From the NCBI RefSeq assembly GCF_028206795.1, contig NZ_JAQLFJ010000001.1, positions 124,001 to 188,000 on the forward strand: a stretch of DNA of 64,000 bases. The letters are read 5' to 3'. Below are positions 8,101-16,952 of this stretch, piece after piece. This DNA is from Collinsella aerofaciens. Its GTDB lineage: Bacteria; Actinomycetota; Coriobacteriia; Coriobacteriales; Coriobacteriaceae. Position 1 is the first letter of the stretch; each line of letters begins with the position of its first letter. A program made the translations under genes and the position numbers. The notes beneath the pieces are model-generated. The model made no database searches, was not told where the DNA came from, and was given only the letters and a program-made list of their open reading frames with translations.

Positions 8101-9878
8101 AGGTCTACCCCTGGATTGCCGAGGTCCGTCAGTCCACGCCCGGCATCGGCCTGATCTCGCCTCCGCCGCATCACGACATCTACTCCATCGAAGACCTGGC
8201 CGAGCTGATCTTCGACCTTAAGAACGCCAACCCCGGTGCGCGCGTGTCGGTCAAGCTGGTCAGCGAGGCTGGTGTCGGCACCATCGCCACTGGTGTTGCC
8301 AAGGGTGCTGCCGACAAGATTTTGATCAGCGGCCACAATGGCGGCTCGGGTGCCGCTGCGCGCGATTCGATCTGGCACGCCGGTCTGCCGCTGGAGCTTG
8401 GCCTTGCCGAGGCTCAGCAGACGCTGCTGCAAAACGGCCTGCGCTCGCGCGTGGTGCTCGAGGCCGACGGCAAGCTCATGGACGGCACCGATGTTGCTGT
8501 CGCCTGCCTGCTGGGCGCCGAGGAGTTTGGCTTTGCGACCATGCCGCTCATCTCGATGGGTTGCCTCATGCAACGCGACTGCCAGCAGGATACCTGCCCG
8601 GCCGGCATCGCTACGCAAAACTGCCGCCTGCGTCGCGGCTTCCGCGGCAAGCCCGAGCACGTTGAGCACTTTATGCTCTTTGTTGCCGAGCAACTGCGCG
8701 AGGTCATGGCGAGCCTGGGCTTCCGCACCGTCGACGAGATGGTCGGCCATCCCGAGTGCTTGCGCCAGATTGAGGTCCCGGGCAACCGTAAGGCCAACCT
8801 GCTCGATCTGTCGCCCGTGCTGGCGAGCGCGACCTGCGAGTTCGGTGCCCATATCCCGGGTGCCGACGGTCGCCACTTCCTGCCGCAGATGGCCGCGGAC
8901 AGCGAGCTCGACAAGACGCTCGACTCCACGCTGTTCGTGCCCTATACGGCCGATGCCCGTGCCCACTTGCGTCCGATTCGCTTCCGCGCTGATATCGCCA
9001 ACGTCAACCGTTGCGTGGGCACCATCCTGGGTAACGCGGTGACCAAGGCACATCCCGAGGGCCTGCCCGCCGGCTCCATCACCATCGATTGCGATGGATC
9101 GGCCGGTCAGAGCTTTGGCGCCTTCCTGCCGCGCGGCATTACGCTCAACGTGTGCGGCGACGCCAACGACTACTTTGGCAAAGGCCTTTCGGGCGGCGAG
9201 GTGTCGGTGCGCCCCAACCCGCATGCGACCTATAAGTTCGACGAAAACATCATCGTGGGCAACGTTGCGTTCTTTGGCGCCACGAGCGGCCGTGGCTTCA
9301 TCAACGGCCTGGCCGGCCAGCGCTTTGGCGTACGCAACTCCGGTGCCACCGTGGTGGTCGAGGGCTGCGGCAACCATGGCTGCGAGTACATGACGGGCGG
9401 TCTGGCGCTTATCCTGGGTGAGGTCGGGCAGAACTTCGCCGCCGGTATGACGGGCGGCGTGGCCTATGTCTTTGACCAGTACGGCACGCTCGATGCCCGC
9501 GTGAACCACGAGAGCGTTGAGCTCAAGGCCCCGACGGCCGGCGAGCTGGCACAGATTCGCGAGCTCATCCAAGAGCACGTGGACGCGACGCAGAGCCCGC
9601 GCGGCATCAAGCTGCTCTACAGCTTTGAGACGATGAGCAAGCACTTCGTGAAGGTCATTCCGACCGAGTACGAGCGTGTGCTGGCGATTGTCGCCGCCGC
9701 CGAGGCCGTCGGCAAGACGCATGCGCAGGCAGAGGAGCTGGCGTTTGACATCGTGACCGGTCGCGCGAGCGCTGCGGATGTCGCTCGCTTCGATGCTGCG
9801 GGCGGTGCTGCGGGCGGTGCTGCGGGCGCTGCGTCCGTGGCTGCCAGCCCTGTTGCTTCGACCAAGAAGGAGGCGTAA
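5169..9878 (+). CDS. gltB: Glutamate synthase large subunit
   Basis: Makes two glutamates from glutamine and 2-oxoglutarate, the main ammonium assimilation step together with glutamine synthetase. The 1569-aa chain has the family order: an N-terminal class II amidotransferase domain with nucleophile Cys21 in DACGIG (exposed after removal of a short propeptide), a central domain, the FMN-binding synthase barrel with KPGEGGHLPGKK, and a C-terminal beta-helix (GXXGXXG-like repeats). The 3Fe-4S cysteines sit in CLMQRDCQQDTCPAG near residue 1130. The ATG at 5169 follows GGGGAGG at about 5156-5162. The last 25 residues are an Ala/Gly-rich repeat tail. The gltD start lies 5 nt after the stop, so the two subunits form one operon. 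Confidence 0.97.
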   Translation: MQADSAQQQGLYRPEFDHDACGIGALADINGERHHQILDDALSILVNLEHRGGTGLEKNTGDGAGILFQVPHHFFRKEAQKCGQILPAEGDYGVAMLFFPQDDKGVEDARRVFEEGCAEAGVPLLFWREVPVDPHDLGETARACMPTILQAFLGRPDDTPAGDAFERRLYVCRRTIEKKADAEFALRDKIFYVCSMSSRTIVYKGMLVATQMRRFFIDLNDAAVKTAVALVHSRYSTNTTPSWERAHPNRFIIHNGEINTLKGNVNWVRAREPNLYSPVLQHDLERVMPIINREGSDSAILDNVLEFLVMNGRPLTRAASMLLPEPWDHNDNLGEERRAYDAYQSMLMEPWDGPAAIAFTDGRTLGAALDRNGLRPARYYVTRDGRFMLASEVGTIEVSPENILTSGCLGPGQMLEVDFARGRVIYNDELRARYAKEKPYRDWIAEETLTIDALDEPAAPAPAEDAEVPAAVRMAKLGYHWDDADEVVRPMAQQGKAPLASMGIDAPLACLSKKTRSFFDYFYQLFAQVTNPPIDALREHMVTSTTLYLGNHGNLLEDSRTACQLVRLERPLLNEEEFEHICAIDRVGFKTRRFRAVYRRDAGEGALQAALKQLAEDVEAAVRDGVNIVVLSDRAAAGEVPVPSLLAVGCVHNHLIRAGVRTFADIVVECGDAVSPHDFAALVGYSASGIYPYNAHACIRDLAARGDLDVTAEQGIANYNKAATAGIVSIMSKMGISTVQSYHSAQIFEAVGFTPEFVNAYFAGTVSRVGGMGVEDVEREQNERYDAALAILKSPAPDQLPTLGLTKWRPLGGEEHLIDPQTVYLLQTACREDSYDTFKEYSARLHRTGRAVRLRDLLDFDASGRTPVSLDEVEPALNIVRRFNTGAMSYGSISKEAHECMAIAMNRLHGRSNSGEGGEDPRRETPLANGDSKNSAIKQVASARFGVTSRYLCSAFEIQIKMAQGAKPGEGGHLPGKKVYPWIAEVRQSTPGIGLISPPPHHDIYSIEDLAELIFDLKNANPGARVSVKLVSEAGVGTIATGVAKGAADKILISGHNGGSGAAARDSIWHAGLPLELGLAEAQQTLLQNGLRSRVVLEADGKLMDGTDVAVACLLGAEEFGFATMPLISMGCLMQRDCQQDTCPAGIATQNCRLRRGFRGKPEHVEHFMLFVAEQLREVMASLGFRTVDEMVGHPECLRQIEVPGNRKANLLDLSPVLASATCEFGAHIPGADGRHFLPQMAADSELDKTLDSTLFVPYTADARAHLRPIRFRADIANVNRCVGTILGNAVTKAHPEGLPAGSITIDCDGSAGQSFGAFLPRGITLNVCGDANDYFGKGLSGGEVSVRPNPHATYKFDENIIVGNVAFFGATSGRGFINGLAGQRFGVRNSGATVVVEGCGNHGCEYMTGGLALILGEVGQNFAAGMTGGVAYVFDQYGTLDARVNHESVELKAPTAGELAQIRELIQEHVDATQSPRGIKLLYSFETMSKHFVKVIPTEYERVLAIVAAAEAVGKTHAQAEELAFDIVTGRASAADVARFDAAGGAAGGAAGAASVAASPVASTKKEA

Positions 9879-9883
9879 GTGCC

Positions 9884-11365
<1,482 letters not shown>

Positions 11366-11789
11366 AGTAGTCACGGAGATATTCAACAATCGAATCGGCA
11401 AGGGCTGTCCCTAACTGCCGGCACAAAAGGAACGTCCCTAAGTGCCGACAGTTAGGGACGTTCCTTTTGTGCCGGCATTCGGGGACACTCCTTGCGGATT
11501 TGCGAGCAGTTTGCGCGTTTGTCGACGTGCGGGTGTTCATTTGTCGACTTCTTGGGCTGTGGTCACCTGTTGTTTCTGTGGTGGCTGCAGGCATCTGGCT
11601 CAAAAGGGCGGGTTGGCCGTCTATGTTTGCCTGCGGTTTTGTTGCGGTGCACATTTTCGGTCAAGCTTTTCGTCAAGTGTTTGGTCAGCATCTGGTTTGC
11701 AGTCGGAGGCCTATTTTGCCCGCGCTGGTCGTGGCTGCCCACCCTCCTCGTAAGCTCAAATTGAGGTCCATCAGTTTGAGGAGGATGCC
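11366..11789. other. 424-bp gap with long perfect hairpin
   Basis: The first part holds the 26-bp inverted repeat at 11416-11477. The rest (11478-11789) is T-rich and has open frames of up to 108 codons in overlapping frames. None has a good ribosome site, family resemblance or consistent codon use, so no gene is called. The ribosome site GAGGAGG for the next gene is at about 11776-11782. Confidence 0.6.
11416..11477. repeat. Perfect 26-bp inverted repeat
   Basis: Arms 11416-11441 and 11452-11477 are exact reverse complements with a 10-nt loop. Outer bases are TGCCGGCAC, inner bases AACGTCCCTAA. The loop itself partly repeats the arm sequence. It lies 50 nt after gltD and could stop transcription, although no T-run follows. 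Confidence 0.9.
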
Positions 11790-12497
11790 ATGACTGACCA
11801 CGCTTTTGACCGAGCAGAGCTGGCTGAAGCCGTCGGCAACGATATTGCCGACATGGCTCACTTTTGGATGCTGCGGAAGTTTCAATTCCTGGAGCCGGCG
11901 CGCGAACAGTTCGAAGTCATTGTCGACCCGTGGCTCAGCTATTGCGAGGGGCCTTCTCAAAACGAAATCATGGCCTACAACATGGCGTTTACCGATTGGC
12001 TGCTCTTCGAGCGCCCCTATCGCCATGGCAAAACGCTGCTCGAGCTATATGTTGACGAGCCGCCGGCATCGCTTTCGCCTGCCTCGCTCAAGCGGCTCGA
12101 GCAGGTACGCGACACGCAGTATTTCTCGCGCTTTGGCATTTTGGACAAGAATCCTGCGTCCGGCATGGTCGTGCTGAAGGACACGCGCACCGATCATCGC
12201 TTTGATGTCTACGACCCGCATATCGTGCGGAAGGAGCATTGGAACGACGGCGCGATTGCGGTGCGCCTCGCCTGCGTCGACGATGTCTGGCTTACGGCGG
12301 GACAGCTCTACCTGTATGACATCGCGCGCCTGAACGACACGGCGGTCGACGGGCCGGGTGCGGTGCATCCCGAGGACCTGCAGGACGGCTTTGACACCTC
12401 GTGCATCAGCTTCTTCTTGCGTCTGGTCCGCGACATCATGGGCGCCCAGGGGCGTTACGTAAAGTCGCTCAATATTTACGAGCAAGAATGGGAGTAG
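11790..12497 (+). CDS. Hypothetical protein, 235 aa
   Basis: I do not recognise this family. The gene is real: GAGGAGG lies 7 nt before the ATG, codon use matches neighbouring genes, and the frame is long and uninterrupted. The product is soluble and acidic, with no signal peptide or membrane segment. Aromatic and charged stretches such as DMAHFWMLRKFQFLEPAR and NEIMAYNMAFTDWLLFERP suggest a compact alpha-rich N-terminal half, followed by a beta-rich middle (VVLKDTRTDHRFDVYDPH). A DUF-type domain is likely, but I can name none. It is followed by three tandem family 1 elements that separate it from the nuclease-like gene. Confidence 0.7.
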   Translation: MTDHAFDRAELAEAVGNDIADMAHFWMLRKFQFLEPAREQFEVIVDPWLSYCEGPSQNEIMAYNMAFTDWLLFERPYRHGKTLLELYVDEPPASLSPASLKRLEQVRDTQYFSRFGILDKNPASGMVVLKDTRTDHRFDVYDPHIVRKEHWNDGAIAVRLACVDDVWLTAGQLYLYDIARLNDTAVDGPGAVHPEDLQDGFDTSCISFFLRLVRDIMGAQGRYVKSLNIYEQEWE

Positions 12498-12536
12498 GGG
12501 ATGGGCGGTTGTCGCCTGCCTCGCCTTCTGCCTTTA

Positions 12537-12595
12537 TGTCTCGATCTGTAACGTTTGGGGACAAAAAACCGGTCTACCTGTTACGGATCGAGACG
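12537..12595. repeat. Family 1 palindromic element, copy 5
   Basis: Left anchor 12539, right anchor 12581 (42 nt). The first of three tandem copies; the right arm reads TTACGGATCGAGAC and the left arm carries GTAACG instead of GTAACA. Confidence 0.9.
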
Positions 12596-12616
12596 AATGC
12601 TTGGGCGCCGCTGGTT

Positions 12617-12675
12617 TGTCTCAATCTGTAACGTTTAGGGGTCTGGAGAACGTCTTACTGTTACGGATCGAGACG
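12617..12675. repeat. Family 1 palindromic element, copy 6
   Basis: Left anchor 12619, right anchor 12661 (42 nt), exactly 80 bp after copy 5. The loop is unrelated to its neighbours apart from length. Confidence 0.9.
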
Positions 12676-12696
12676 TTTGTCACCTGGCTGGGGGAA

Positions 12697-12755
12697 TGTC
12701 TCAATCTGTAACATCTACAGTCCAAAAATCGGTCTTCTTGTTACAGATCAAGACG
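12697..12755. repeat. Family 1 palindromic element, copy 7
   Basis: Left anchor 12699, right anchor 12741 (42 nt), exactly 80 bp after copy 6. It ends about 20 nt before the start of the nuclease-like gene, inside its likely promoter or leader. Confidence 0.9.
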
Positions 12756-12774
12756 TTTGTCGGCGGAGGCAACG

Positions 12775-13899
12775 GTGACGATGGTCCATTTGTCCGATGT
12801 GGTGGTGATGGAAGTGCCTAATACCGTTTTCAAGCACAAGCATACGACTCGCAACACGTTGGCGCGGAATAGGATGCTCGCGCGACTCACGGAGGCGACC
12901 GAGCAAGGTGCGCTGCTCGCAACGCATGACAATGCCGAGCTCATGTGGCTACGGCGTCATGTGGGAACCGATGATATTGCGGAGCCCGAGCCGTATTTGT
13001 TCTGCTTTCAACATGATTGGGGTGTACTGACGCCGGCGGAGCGAGCGCTGCGTACCATCAAAGGGCTTGCAGAGTTTCATCCCGATTGGGCGTTTTGGGG
13101 TTATGACGCGGCACTTTTGTGGGGTCTGGAGGTGCCGAATGATCTGCTTGGGCCACGATATCTTGTTATGACAGGTTGCTCGGTGCCGCTGAGTGCAGGA
13201 TGTCGGCTGTTGCGTCCGCAGGCGGCGGGCGCACTTGAACAAGTCGACGGCGTGCAGGCGACGTCGTTTTGGCGCACGGTGGAGGATTGCTTGCTGCGTG
13301 CGCCGTTCTCCTACGGGTTGGCGATTGCCGATTCTGCATTGAGGGCAAGGGGCGTATCGCGCGATGACCTGTGCGAGTGTCTCCGCTCCGATTGCGAGGG
13401 CAGGCGCGGGTATCGCAGGGCGCAAGTGATTGCGTCATATGCGGACGGCTTGTCCGAAAACGGCGGCGAGTCTCGCTTTCGGGCGTTCTTTATTGCATAC
13501 GGTTTTCCGGTGCCAGAGTTGCAGGTGGAGTTTCGCGACCCGCTTGATCAGAGCCAAGTGTTTCGCGTCGACTATTTTTGGCGGCTCGAGGACGGGACAT
13601 GTGTCATCGGCGAGCTCGACGGAAAGGGGAAGTACACCTTGCAGAACAGCGAGGGTCGGGAGTCGGTCGACCCATTCGTGGCAGAGCGTCAGCGGGAATC
13701 TCATCTGACAATGCTCGGGCATAAGGTGCTTCGGTTTACGTTTGATGAACTCAAAGACCCGGGGAAGCTGGTCGAGAAAATGAGGCTGGCGGGTATTCCT
13801 CGGCAGGTTGAATTGGCTGAGGAGTGGAGATGCCAGTGGTATGGGCGCCGAGAGGTTTTGTCTCGATCCGTAACGGTTAGAGGCTGTTTGAGCTCGTAA
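12775..13899 (+). CDS. Protein with DUF559/Vsr-like nuclease-fold C-terminus
   Basis: A 374-aa protein. The C-terminal third resembles the PD-(D/E)XK-type DUF559/Vsr-like domain: FRVDYFW places an Asp at residue 266, GELDGKGKY gives E280/D282/K284, and a later HKVLRFTFDEL strand-helix is typical. The N-terminal two thirds may be a helical or winged-helix module, as in AbiEi-like proteins; this is a guess. GTG 12775 is chosen because GGAGG at 12765-12769 lies 5 nt upstream; ATG 12781 is an alternative. Three family 1 elements precede the gene. A fourth begins at 13859, so the last 13 or so codons (after about residue 361) are made of repeat DNA. This suggests the original C-terminus was replaced or extended. 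The gene could encode a defence or toxin-type nuclease; its substrate is unknown. Confidence 0.6.
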   Translation: MTMVHLSDVVVMEVPNTVFKHKHTTRNTLARNRMLARLTEATEQGALLATHDNAELMWLRRHVGTDDIAEPEPYLFCFQHDWGVLTPAERALRTIKGLAEFHPDWAFWGYDAALLWGLEVPNDLLGPRYLVMTGCSVPLSAGCRLLRPQAAGALEQVDGVQATSFWRTVEDCLLRAPFSYGLAIADSALRARGVSRDDLCECLRSDCEGRRGYRRAQVIASYADGLSENGGESRFRAFFIAYGFPVPELQVEFRDPLDQSQVFRVDYFWRLEDGTCVIGELDGKGKYTLQNSEGRESVDPFVAERQRESHLTMLGHKVLRFTFDELKDPGKLVEKMRLAGIPRQVELAEEWRCQWYGRREVLSRSVTVRGCLSS

Positions 13900-13917
13900 T
13901 TGTTACAGATCGAGACA
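13859..13917. repeat. Family 1 palindromic element, copy 8
   Basis: Left anchor 13861, right anchor 13903 (42 nt). The left arm and most of the loop are translated as the end of the upstream gene, whose TAA at 13897-13899 is inside the element. Confidence 0.9.
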
Positions 13918-13939
13918 AACCGGCGAAACGTCGACCGAA

Positions 13940-13998
13940 TGTCTTGATCTGTAGCATCAAGGGGCCCAATAACCCTGTACTTGTTACAGATCGAGACA
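13940..13998. repeat. Family 1 palindromic element, copy 9
   Basis: Left anchor 13942 (TCTTGATCTGTAGC), right anchor 13984 (42 nt), 81 bp after copy 8. The left arm is slightly degenerate. Confidence 0.85.
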
Positions 13999-14147
13999 TT
14001 TCCCTGGTGTCGCCGGGGTGGGACTGCAACGTATTCCGTCCCCCCACATCCCCTCTTCCTTCCGTTAACCGATGCGTCTGCGGCAATCCGGCGGGACTGG
14101 GCGATAATGGACAAATGTTCAAGTTAATCGTGAGGGAGGAGCTCGAT

Positions 14148-15518
14148 ATGGCATCTGCCGATCGTTCCACGTTGTTTATCAATGCGACCATTCTGGATGG
14201 TTCGGAACATATGGAGCCGCAACCCGATATGGCCGTGACTGTTGAGCGCGGCGTCATCACCTGGATGGGGCCGAGTGCTGTGGCGCAGGCGCCTGCAGGT
14301 GCCGAGGTTATCGACCTGGGTGGTGCGTATCTCATGCCCGGTCTCATCAATATGCACGTGCACCTGTGCGGCTCGGGCAAGCCTGTCTCGGCCGGCGATG
14401 CGGGAGCGCTGATGAAGAAACTCGATAATCCCGTGGGCCGTGCCATCGTCTGCCGCATCCTCAAGGGCAGTGCCCAGCAGCAGCTGGCAAGCGGCGTGAC
14501 CACGGTGCGCGGCGCGGGCGACCCGTTGTTTGCCGACATTGCCGTGCGCGACGCTATCGACGCCGGCAAGTATCAGGGTCCGCGCCTGGTGGCGCCGGGA
14601 ACGGGCGTCACGGTGCCGGGCGGCCATGGCGCGGGCTTGTTCGCCCAGGTGGCCAACAGCCCCGTCGAGGCAGCCGAGCAGGTGCGAGACCTGTATGCGC
14701 GCGGCGCCGACGTCATTAAGCTGTTCGTAACGGGCGGTGTGTTCGATGCGACCGAGGTGGGCGAGCCGGGCGTGCTGCGTATGCCGGTGGAGGTTGCCGC
14801 GGCGGCGTGCAAGGCGGCGCACGAGGTGGGCCTGCCGGTTATGGCTCATGTCGAGAGCACCGAGGGCGTGAAGGCCGCGCTTGAGGCCGGGGTCGACACG
14901 ATCGAGCACGGTGCCCCGATGACGCCCGAGATCCTGGAGCTGTACCGTGGCGCCGCGGGCACGCAGCTCGAGGGACGTGCGCCCAGCGTTACCTGCACTA
15001 TCAGCCCGGCGCTGCCGTTTGTGTTGCTCGATCCGGAGAAGACCCATTCGACTGACACGCAAAAGAAGAACGGCGACATCGTGTGCTCGGGCATTATCGA
15101 GAGTGCTCGTGCGGCGCTGGATGCCGGCGTTAAGGTGGGCTTGGGCACGGACTCAAGCTGCCCGTTCGTGACGCAGTACGACATGTGGCGCGAGGTGGCC
15201 TATTTTGCCAAGTACGTGGGCGTGAGCAACGCCTTTGCGCTGCATACGGCCACGCAGGTCAATGCCGAGCTCCTGGGGCTGGGCGGCGAGACCGGTACGA
15301 TCGAGTGCGGCAAGGCCGCCGATATCCTGGTGACGCGCAAGAATCCGCTCGATGACCTGTGCACTCTGCGTGAGCCGACGCATGTGATGTGTCGCGGTGA
15401 TCTGGTACGCAAGCTCAAGGTGAAGCGTATTCCCGAGGTGGACGCCGAGCTCGACGCGATTATGGCCATGCCTGCCGAAGCGCTGGCTGAGGAGCTGGCC
15501 CGCGACGGCGTGGCGTAG
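14148..15518 (+). CDS. Imidazolonepropionase-like amidohydrolase
   Basis: A metal-dependent hydrolase of the amidohydrolase superfamily, 456 aa. Visible hallmarks are the HxH metal motif MHVHLCG (H70, H72), a likely carbamylated or bridging Lys in DVIKLFVTGG, His in MAHVEST and IEHGAP, and the catalytic Asp in GLGTDSSCP near residue 335. The C-terminal GKAADILVTRKNPL is the usual end of the composite beta-sandwich. The substrate could be an imidazolone, a cyclic dipeptide or another amide; sequence alone does not decide. ATG 14148 follows GGGAGGAG at 14133-14140; the frame is open upstream into repeat copy 9, but no ribosome site supports that. A bidirectional terminator follows. Confidence 0.88.
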   Translation: MASADRSTLFINATILDGSEHMEPQPDMAVTVERGVITWMGPSAVAQAPAGAEVIDLGGAYLMPGLINMHVHLCGSGKPVSAGDAGALMKKLDNPVGRAIVCRILKGSAQQQLASGVTTVRGAGDPLFADIAVRDAIDAGKYQGPRLVAPGTGVTVPGGHGAGLFAQVANSPVEAAEQVRDLYARGADVIKLFVTGGVFDATEVGEPGVLRMPVEVAAAACKAAHEVGLPVMAHVESTEGVKAALEAGVDTIEHGAPMTPEILELYRGAAGTQLEGRAPSVTCTISPALPFVLLDPEKTHSTDTQKKNGDIVCSGIIESARAALDAGVKVGLGTDSSCPFVTQYDMWREVAYFAKYVGVSNAFALHTATQVNAELLGLGGETGTIECGKAADILVTRKNPLDDLCTLREPTHVMCRGDLVRKLKVKRIPEVDAELDAIMAMPAEALAEELARDGVA

Positions 15519-15551
15519 GTGTGACAAAGGTGCAGCTCCGTTGCCGCATAC

Positions 15552-15588
15552 AAAAAGCCGAGGTCTCAACACGAGGCCTCGGCTTTTT
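15552..15588. terminator. Bidirectional terminator
   Basis: AAAAAGCCGAGG and CCTCGGCTTTTT form a perfect 12-bp stem with a 13-nt loop between two convergent genes. The A-tract and T-tract allow it to work on both strands. Confidence 0.9.
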
Positions 15589-15651
15589 AATCGAACAAAT
15601 ACTTAAGATTTGGGACAAACAAACCTGATTAATTTGTCCCGCGTGCGGGCG

Positions 15652-16125
15652 CTAGGAGCGGGTTTCCATCTTGGCGTGGCACTTGGGGCAGGTGACGCGG
15701 ATCTTGCCTTTGCCCTTGGGGACGGAGAGCATCTGGCCGCAGTTGGGGCACTTGAGGTATGCCGTGGTCTTGCGACCCTTCCACATCTTCTTGGCCGTGC
15801 GCTTGGCACGCTCAAAGTCTTCCTTACTGGTGCCGGCTGCGCGTGAGGTGCTGGCCGCTGCAGTTCCACCGCCCAAGCTGGCGACGAACTTGCCCAAGCC
15901 GGGGACGTTCGCGGTCGCGGCGACAAAGGCCTCGTTCTCCTTGCGACGTGCGTCGATGTTTTTGGACAGGCCGCGCAGCACGCCAATCACGATGACGGCG
16001 ATGGCGATCCAGCTGAGCCACTGGATGCGGGCGATCGATCCGATCATCGCGATGATGATGCCAGCAAAACCCATTACGATGGTGAGCTCGTCAGCGCCAT
16101 TGCGACCCTTCATAAAGTCATTCAT
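15652..16125 (-). CDS. Membrane protein with C-terminal zinc ribbon
   Basis: A 157-aa protein. Two hydrophobic segments near residues 13-31 and 34-51 (ELTIVMGFAGIIIAMIG and SWIAIAVIVIGVLRGL) anchor it in the membrane. A basic, Ala/Ser-rich cytoplasmic linker leads to a C-terminal zinc ribbon with CPNCGQ and CPKCHAK knuckles. The function is unknown; such small zinc-ribbon membrane proteins are common in Coriobacteriia and Firmicutes. The start at 16125 (MNDFMKG) is preferred over the TTG-type extension because AAGG lies about 10 nt upstream and the extension is not family-like. It is convergent with the amidohydrolase and shares its terminator. Confidence 0.75.
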   Translation of the reverse strand: MNDFMKGRNGADELTIVMGFAGIIIAMIGSIARIQWLSWIAIAVIVIGVLRGLSKNIDARRKENEAFVAATANVPGLGKFVASLGGGTAAASTSRAAGTSKEDFERAKRTAKKMWKGRKTTAYLKCPNCGQMLSVPKGKGKIRVTCPKCHAKMETRS

Positions 16126-16180
16126 GCAAATTGCCTTTCGTTCGATATGCTGCACGCCTTTATACCCGATTTAGAGCAAG

Positions 16181-16227
16181 GGGGACAGGTTAATCTGCAC
16201 CAAGGTGGTGCAAACGTACCTGTCCCC
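16181..16227. repeat. Nested inverted repeat, GGGGACAGGT family
   Basis: GGGGACAGGT (16181-16190) pairs with ACCTGTCCCC (16218-16227), and inside it TGCACCA pairs with TGGTGCA across 3 nt. The same words occur at 29337-29360 and 29443-29449, where a family 2 element sits between the TGCACCA/TGGTGCA pair. It lies between csoR and the zinc-ribbon gene. Confidence 0.75.
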
Positions 16228-16272
16228 GATACACCAAGATGGTGCAAAGCAGTCTGCCCCCAATGCCCCCAA

Positions 16273-16545
16273 TTACTTGGAGAGCTTGTCGACGACGCGT
16301 TCGATCTCGGCGAGCTTGGCGGCTTTGAGGTCTTCGTCGCCCGATTCGATTGCCGAGGTCACGCAACCCTCGATATGCGCCTTGAGCACGTCGGCGTTGA
16401 TGCGCGCAATGAGCGCCTGCGTTGCCATGAGCTGCGTGGAAATATCGACGCAGTAGCGGTCCTCCTCGACCATCCGCAGGATGCCGTCGATCTGACCGCG
16501 TGCCGTCTTGAGCATGCGGGTCACCGATTTATGGTCTGCCATCAT
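16273..16545 (-). CDS. csoR: CsoR-family copper-sensing repressor
   Basis: A 90-aa all-helical DNA-binding repressor of the DUF156/CsoR family. Copper(I) ligands are visible as the C-H-C triad: Cys32 in YCVDIS, His57 and Cys61 in AHIEGC. The N-terminal basic RMLKTARGQIDGI helix is typical. Copper binding releases the protein from the promoter of the copper efflux genes. The start at 16545 (MMADHK) follows GAGGA by 6 nt; the longer open frame upstream overlaps copZ and is a shadow. It is the third gene of the minus-strand copA-copZ-csoR operon, and the operator lies before copA at 19345-19368, so the operon is probably autoregulated. Confidence 0.92.
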   Translation of the reverse strand: MMADHKSVTRMLKTARGQIDGILRMVEEDRYCVDISTQLMATQALIARINADVLKAHIEGCVTSAIESGDEDLKAAKLAEIERVVDKLSK

Positions 16546-16583
16546 GGCGGGTCCTCGTTTCTGGTCGGGGTGCGCGTGGGTCG

Positions 16584-16805
16584 TTACGCGGCGGTTACGG
16601 ACAGGGCGTGGAACTTCTCGCCGGCGCCCTCGACGGCGGCGGCGAGCTGCTCGGCGGTCACGGTGTCGGCGCACTCCACCTGGACGGTCTGGGTTTCGTG
16701 ATCGGCGTCGGCGTCGGTCACGCCGGCCACGTTGAGCAACGCCGTCTCGACGGTGGCGTCGCAGTGGCCGCACATAAGGCCGGAAGTCTTAATTGTGAAA
16801 CGCAT
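16584..16805 (-). CDS. copZ: Copper chaperone, HMA domain
   Basis: A 73-aa heavy-metal-associated domain. The copper site is LMCGHCD with Cys12 and Cys15, followed by the ferredoxin-like fold pattern (VETALLNVAGVTDADAD, EQLAAAVEGAG). It is expected to carry Cu(I) to CopA. The start at 16805 (MRFTIKT) follows GAGAGGAA by 6 nt. The open frame continues upstream for 37 codons through a large hairpin and is not coding. The gene lies between copA and csoR on the same strand. Confidence 0.92.
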   Translation of the reverse strand: MRFTIKTSGLMCGHCDATVETALLNVAGVTDADADHETQTVQVECADTVTAEQLAAAVEGAGEKFHALSVTAA

Positions 16806-16837
16806 GGATATTCCTCTCTGTTGTGTCGGCTTTCCTA

Positions 16838-16917
16838 GGCACCCGACCTTGACCTTCAAACCGTCGCTCGCGTACCAAAGTACGCGTCGCTCCTCTTTCA
16901 GGTCAATCTCGGGCACC
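16838..16917. repeat. 80-nt imperfect hairpin between copA and copZ
   Basis: GGCACCCGACCTTGACCT on the left pairs imperfectly with AGGTCAATCTCGGGCACC on the right, and an inner CGCGTAC/GTACGCG stem has a 4-nt loop (CAAA). It sits in the copA-copZ spacer of the minus-strand operon and could tune the relative copZ/csoR expression by stabilising or ending the transcript. There is no T-run. Confidence 0.7.
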
Positions 16918-16952
16918 TGGAAAACCCGTTCTAAATGGACTTAATGGTGAGC

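Noticed and set aside
11442..11793. Open frames of 88-108 codons after gltD
   Set aside because: Several overlapping frames run through a hairpin and a T-rich region. None has a ribosome site or plausible protein composition.
12537..12755. Three evenly spaced repeats that could be read as a CRISPR array
   Set aside because: The units are palindromic with variable loops, differ in their arms, and occur elsewhere as single copies. No cas gene is in the window. The spacing fits the family 1 pitch.
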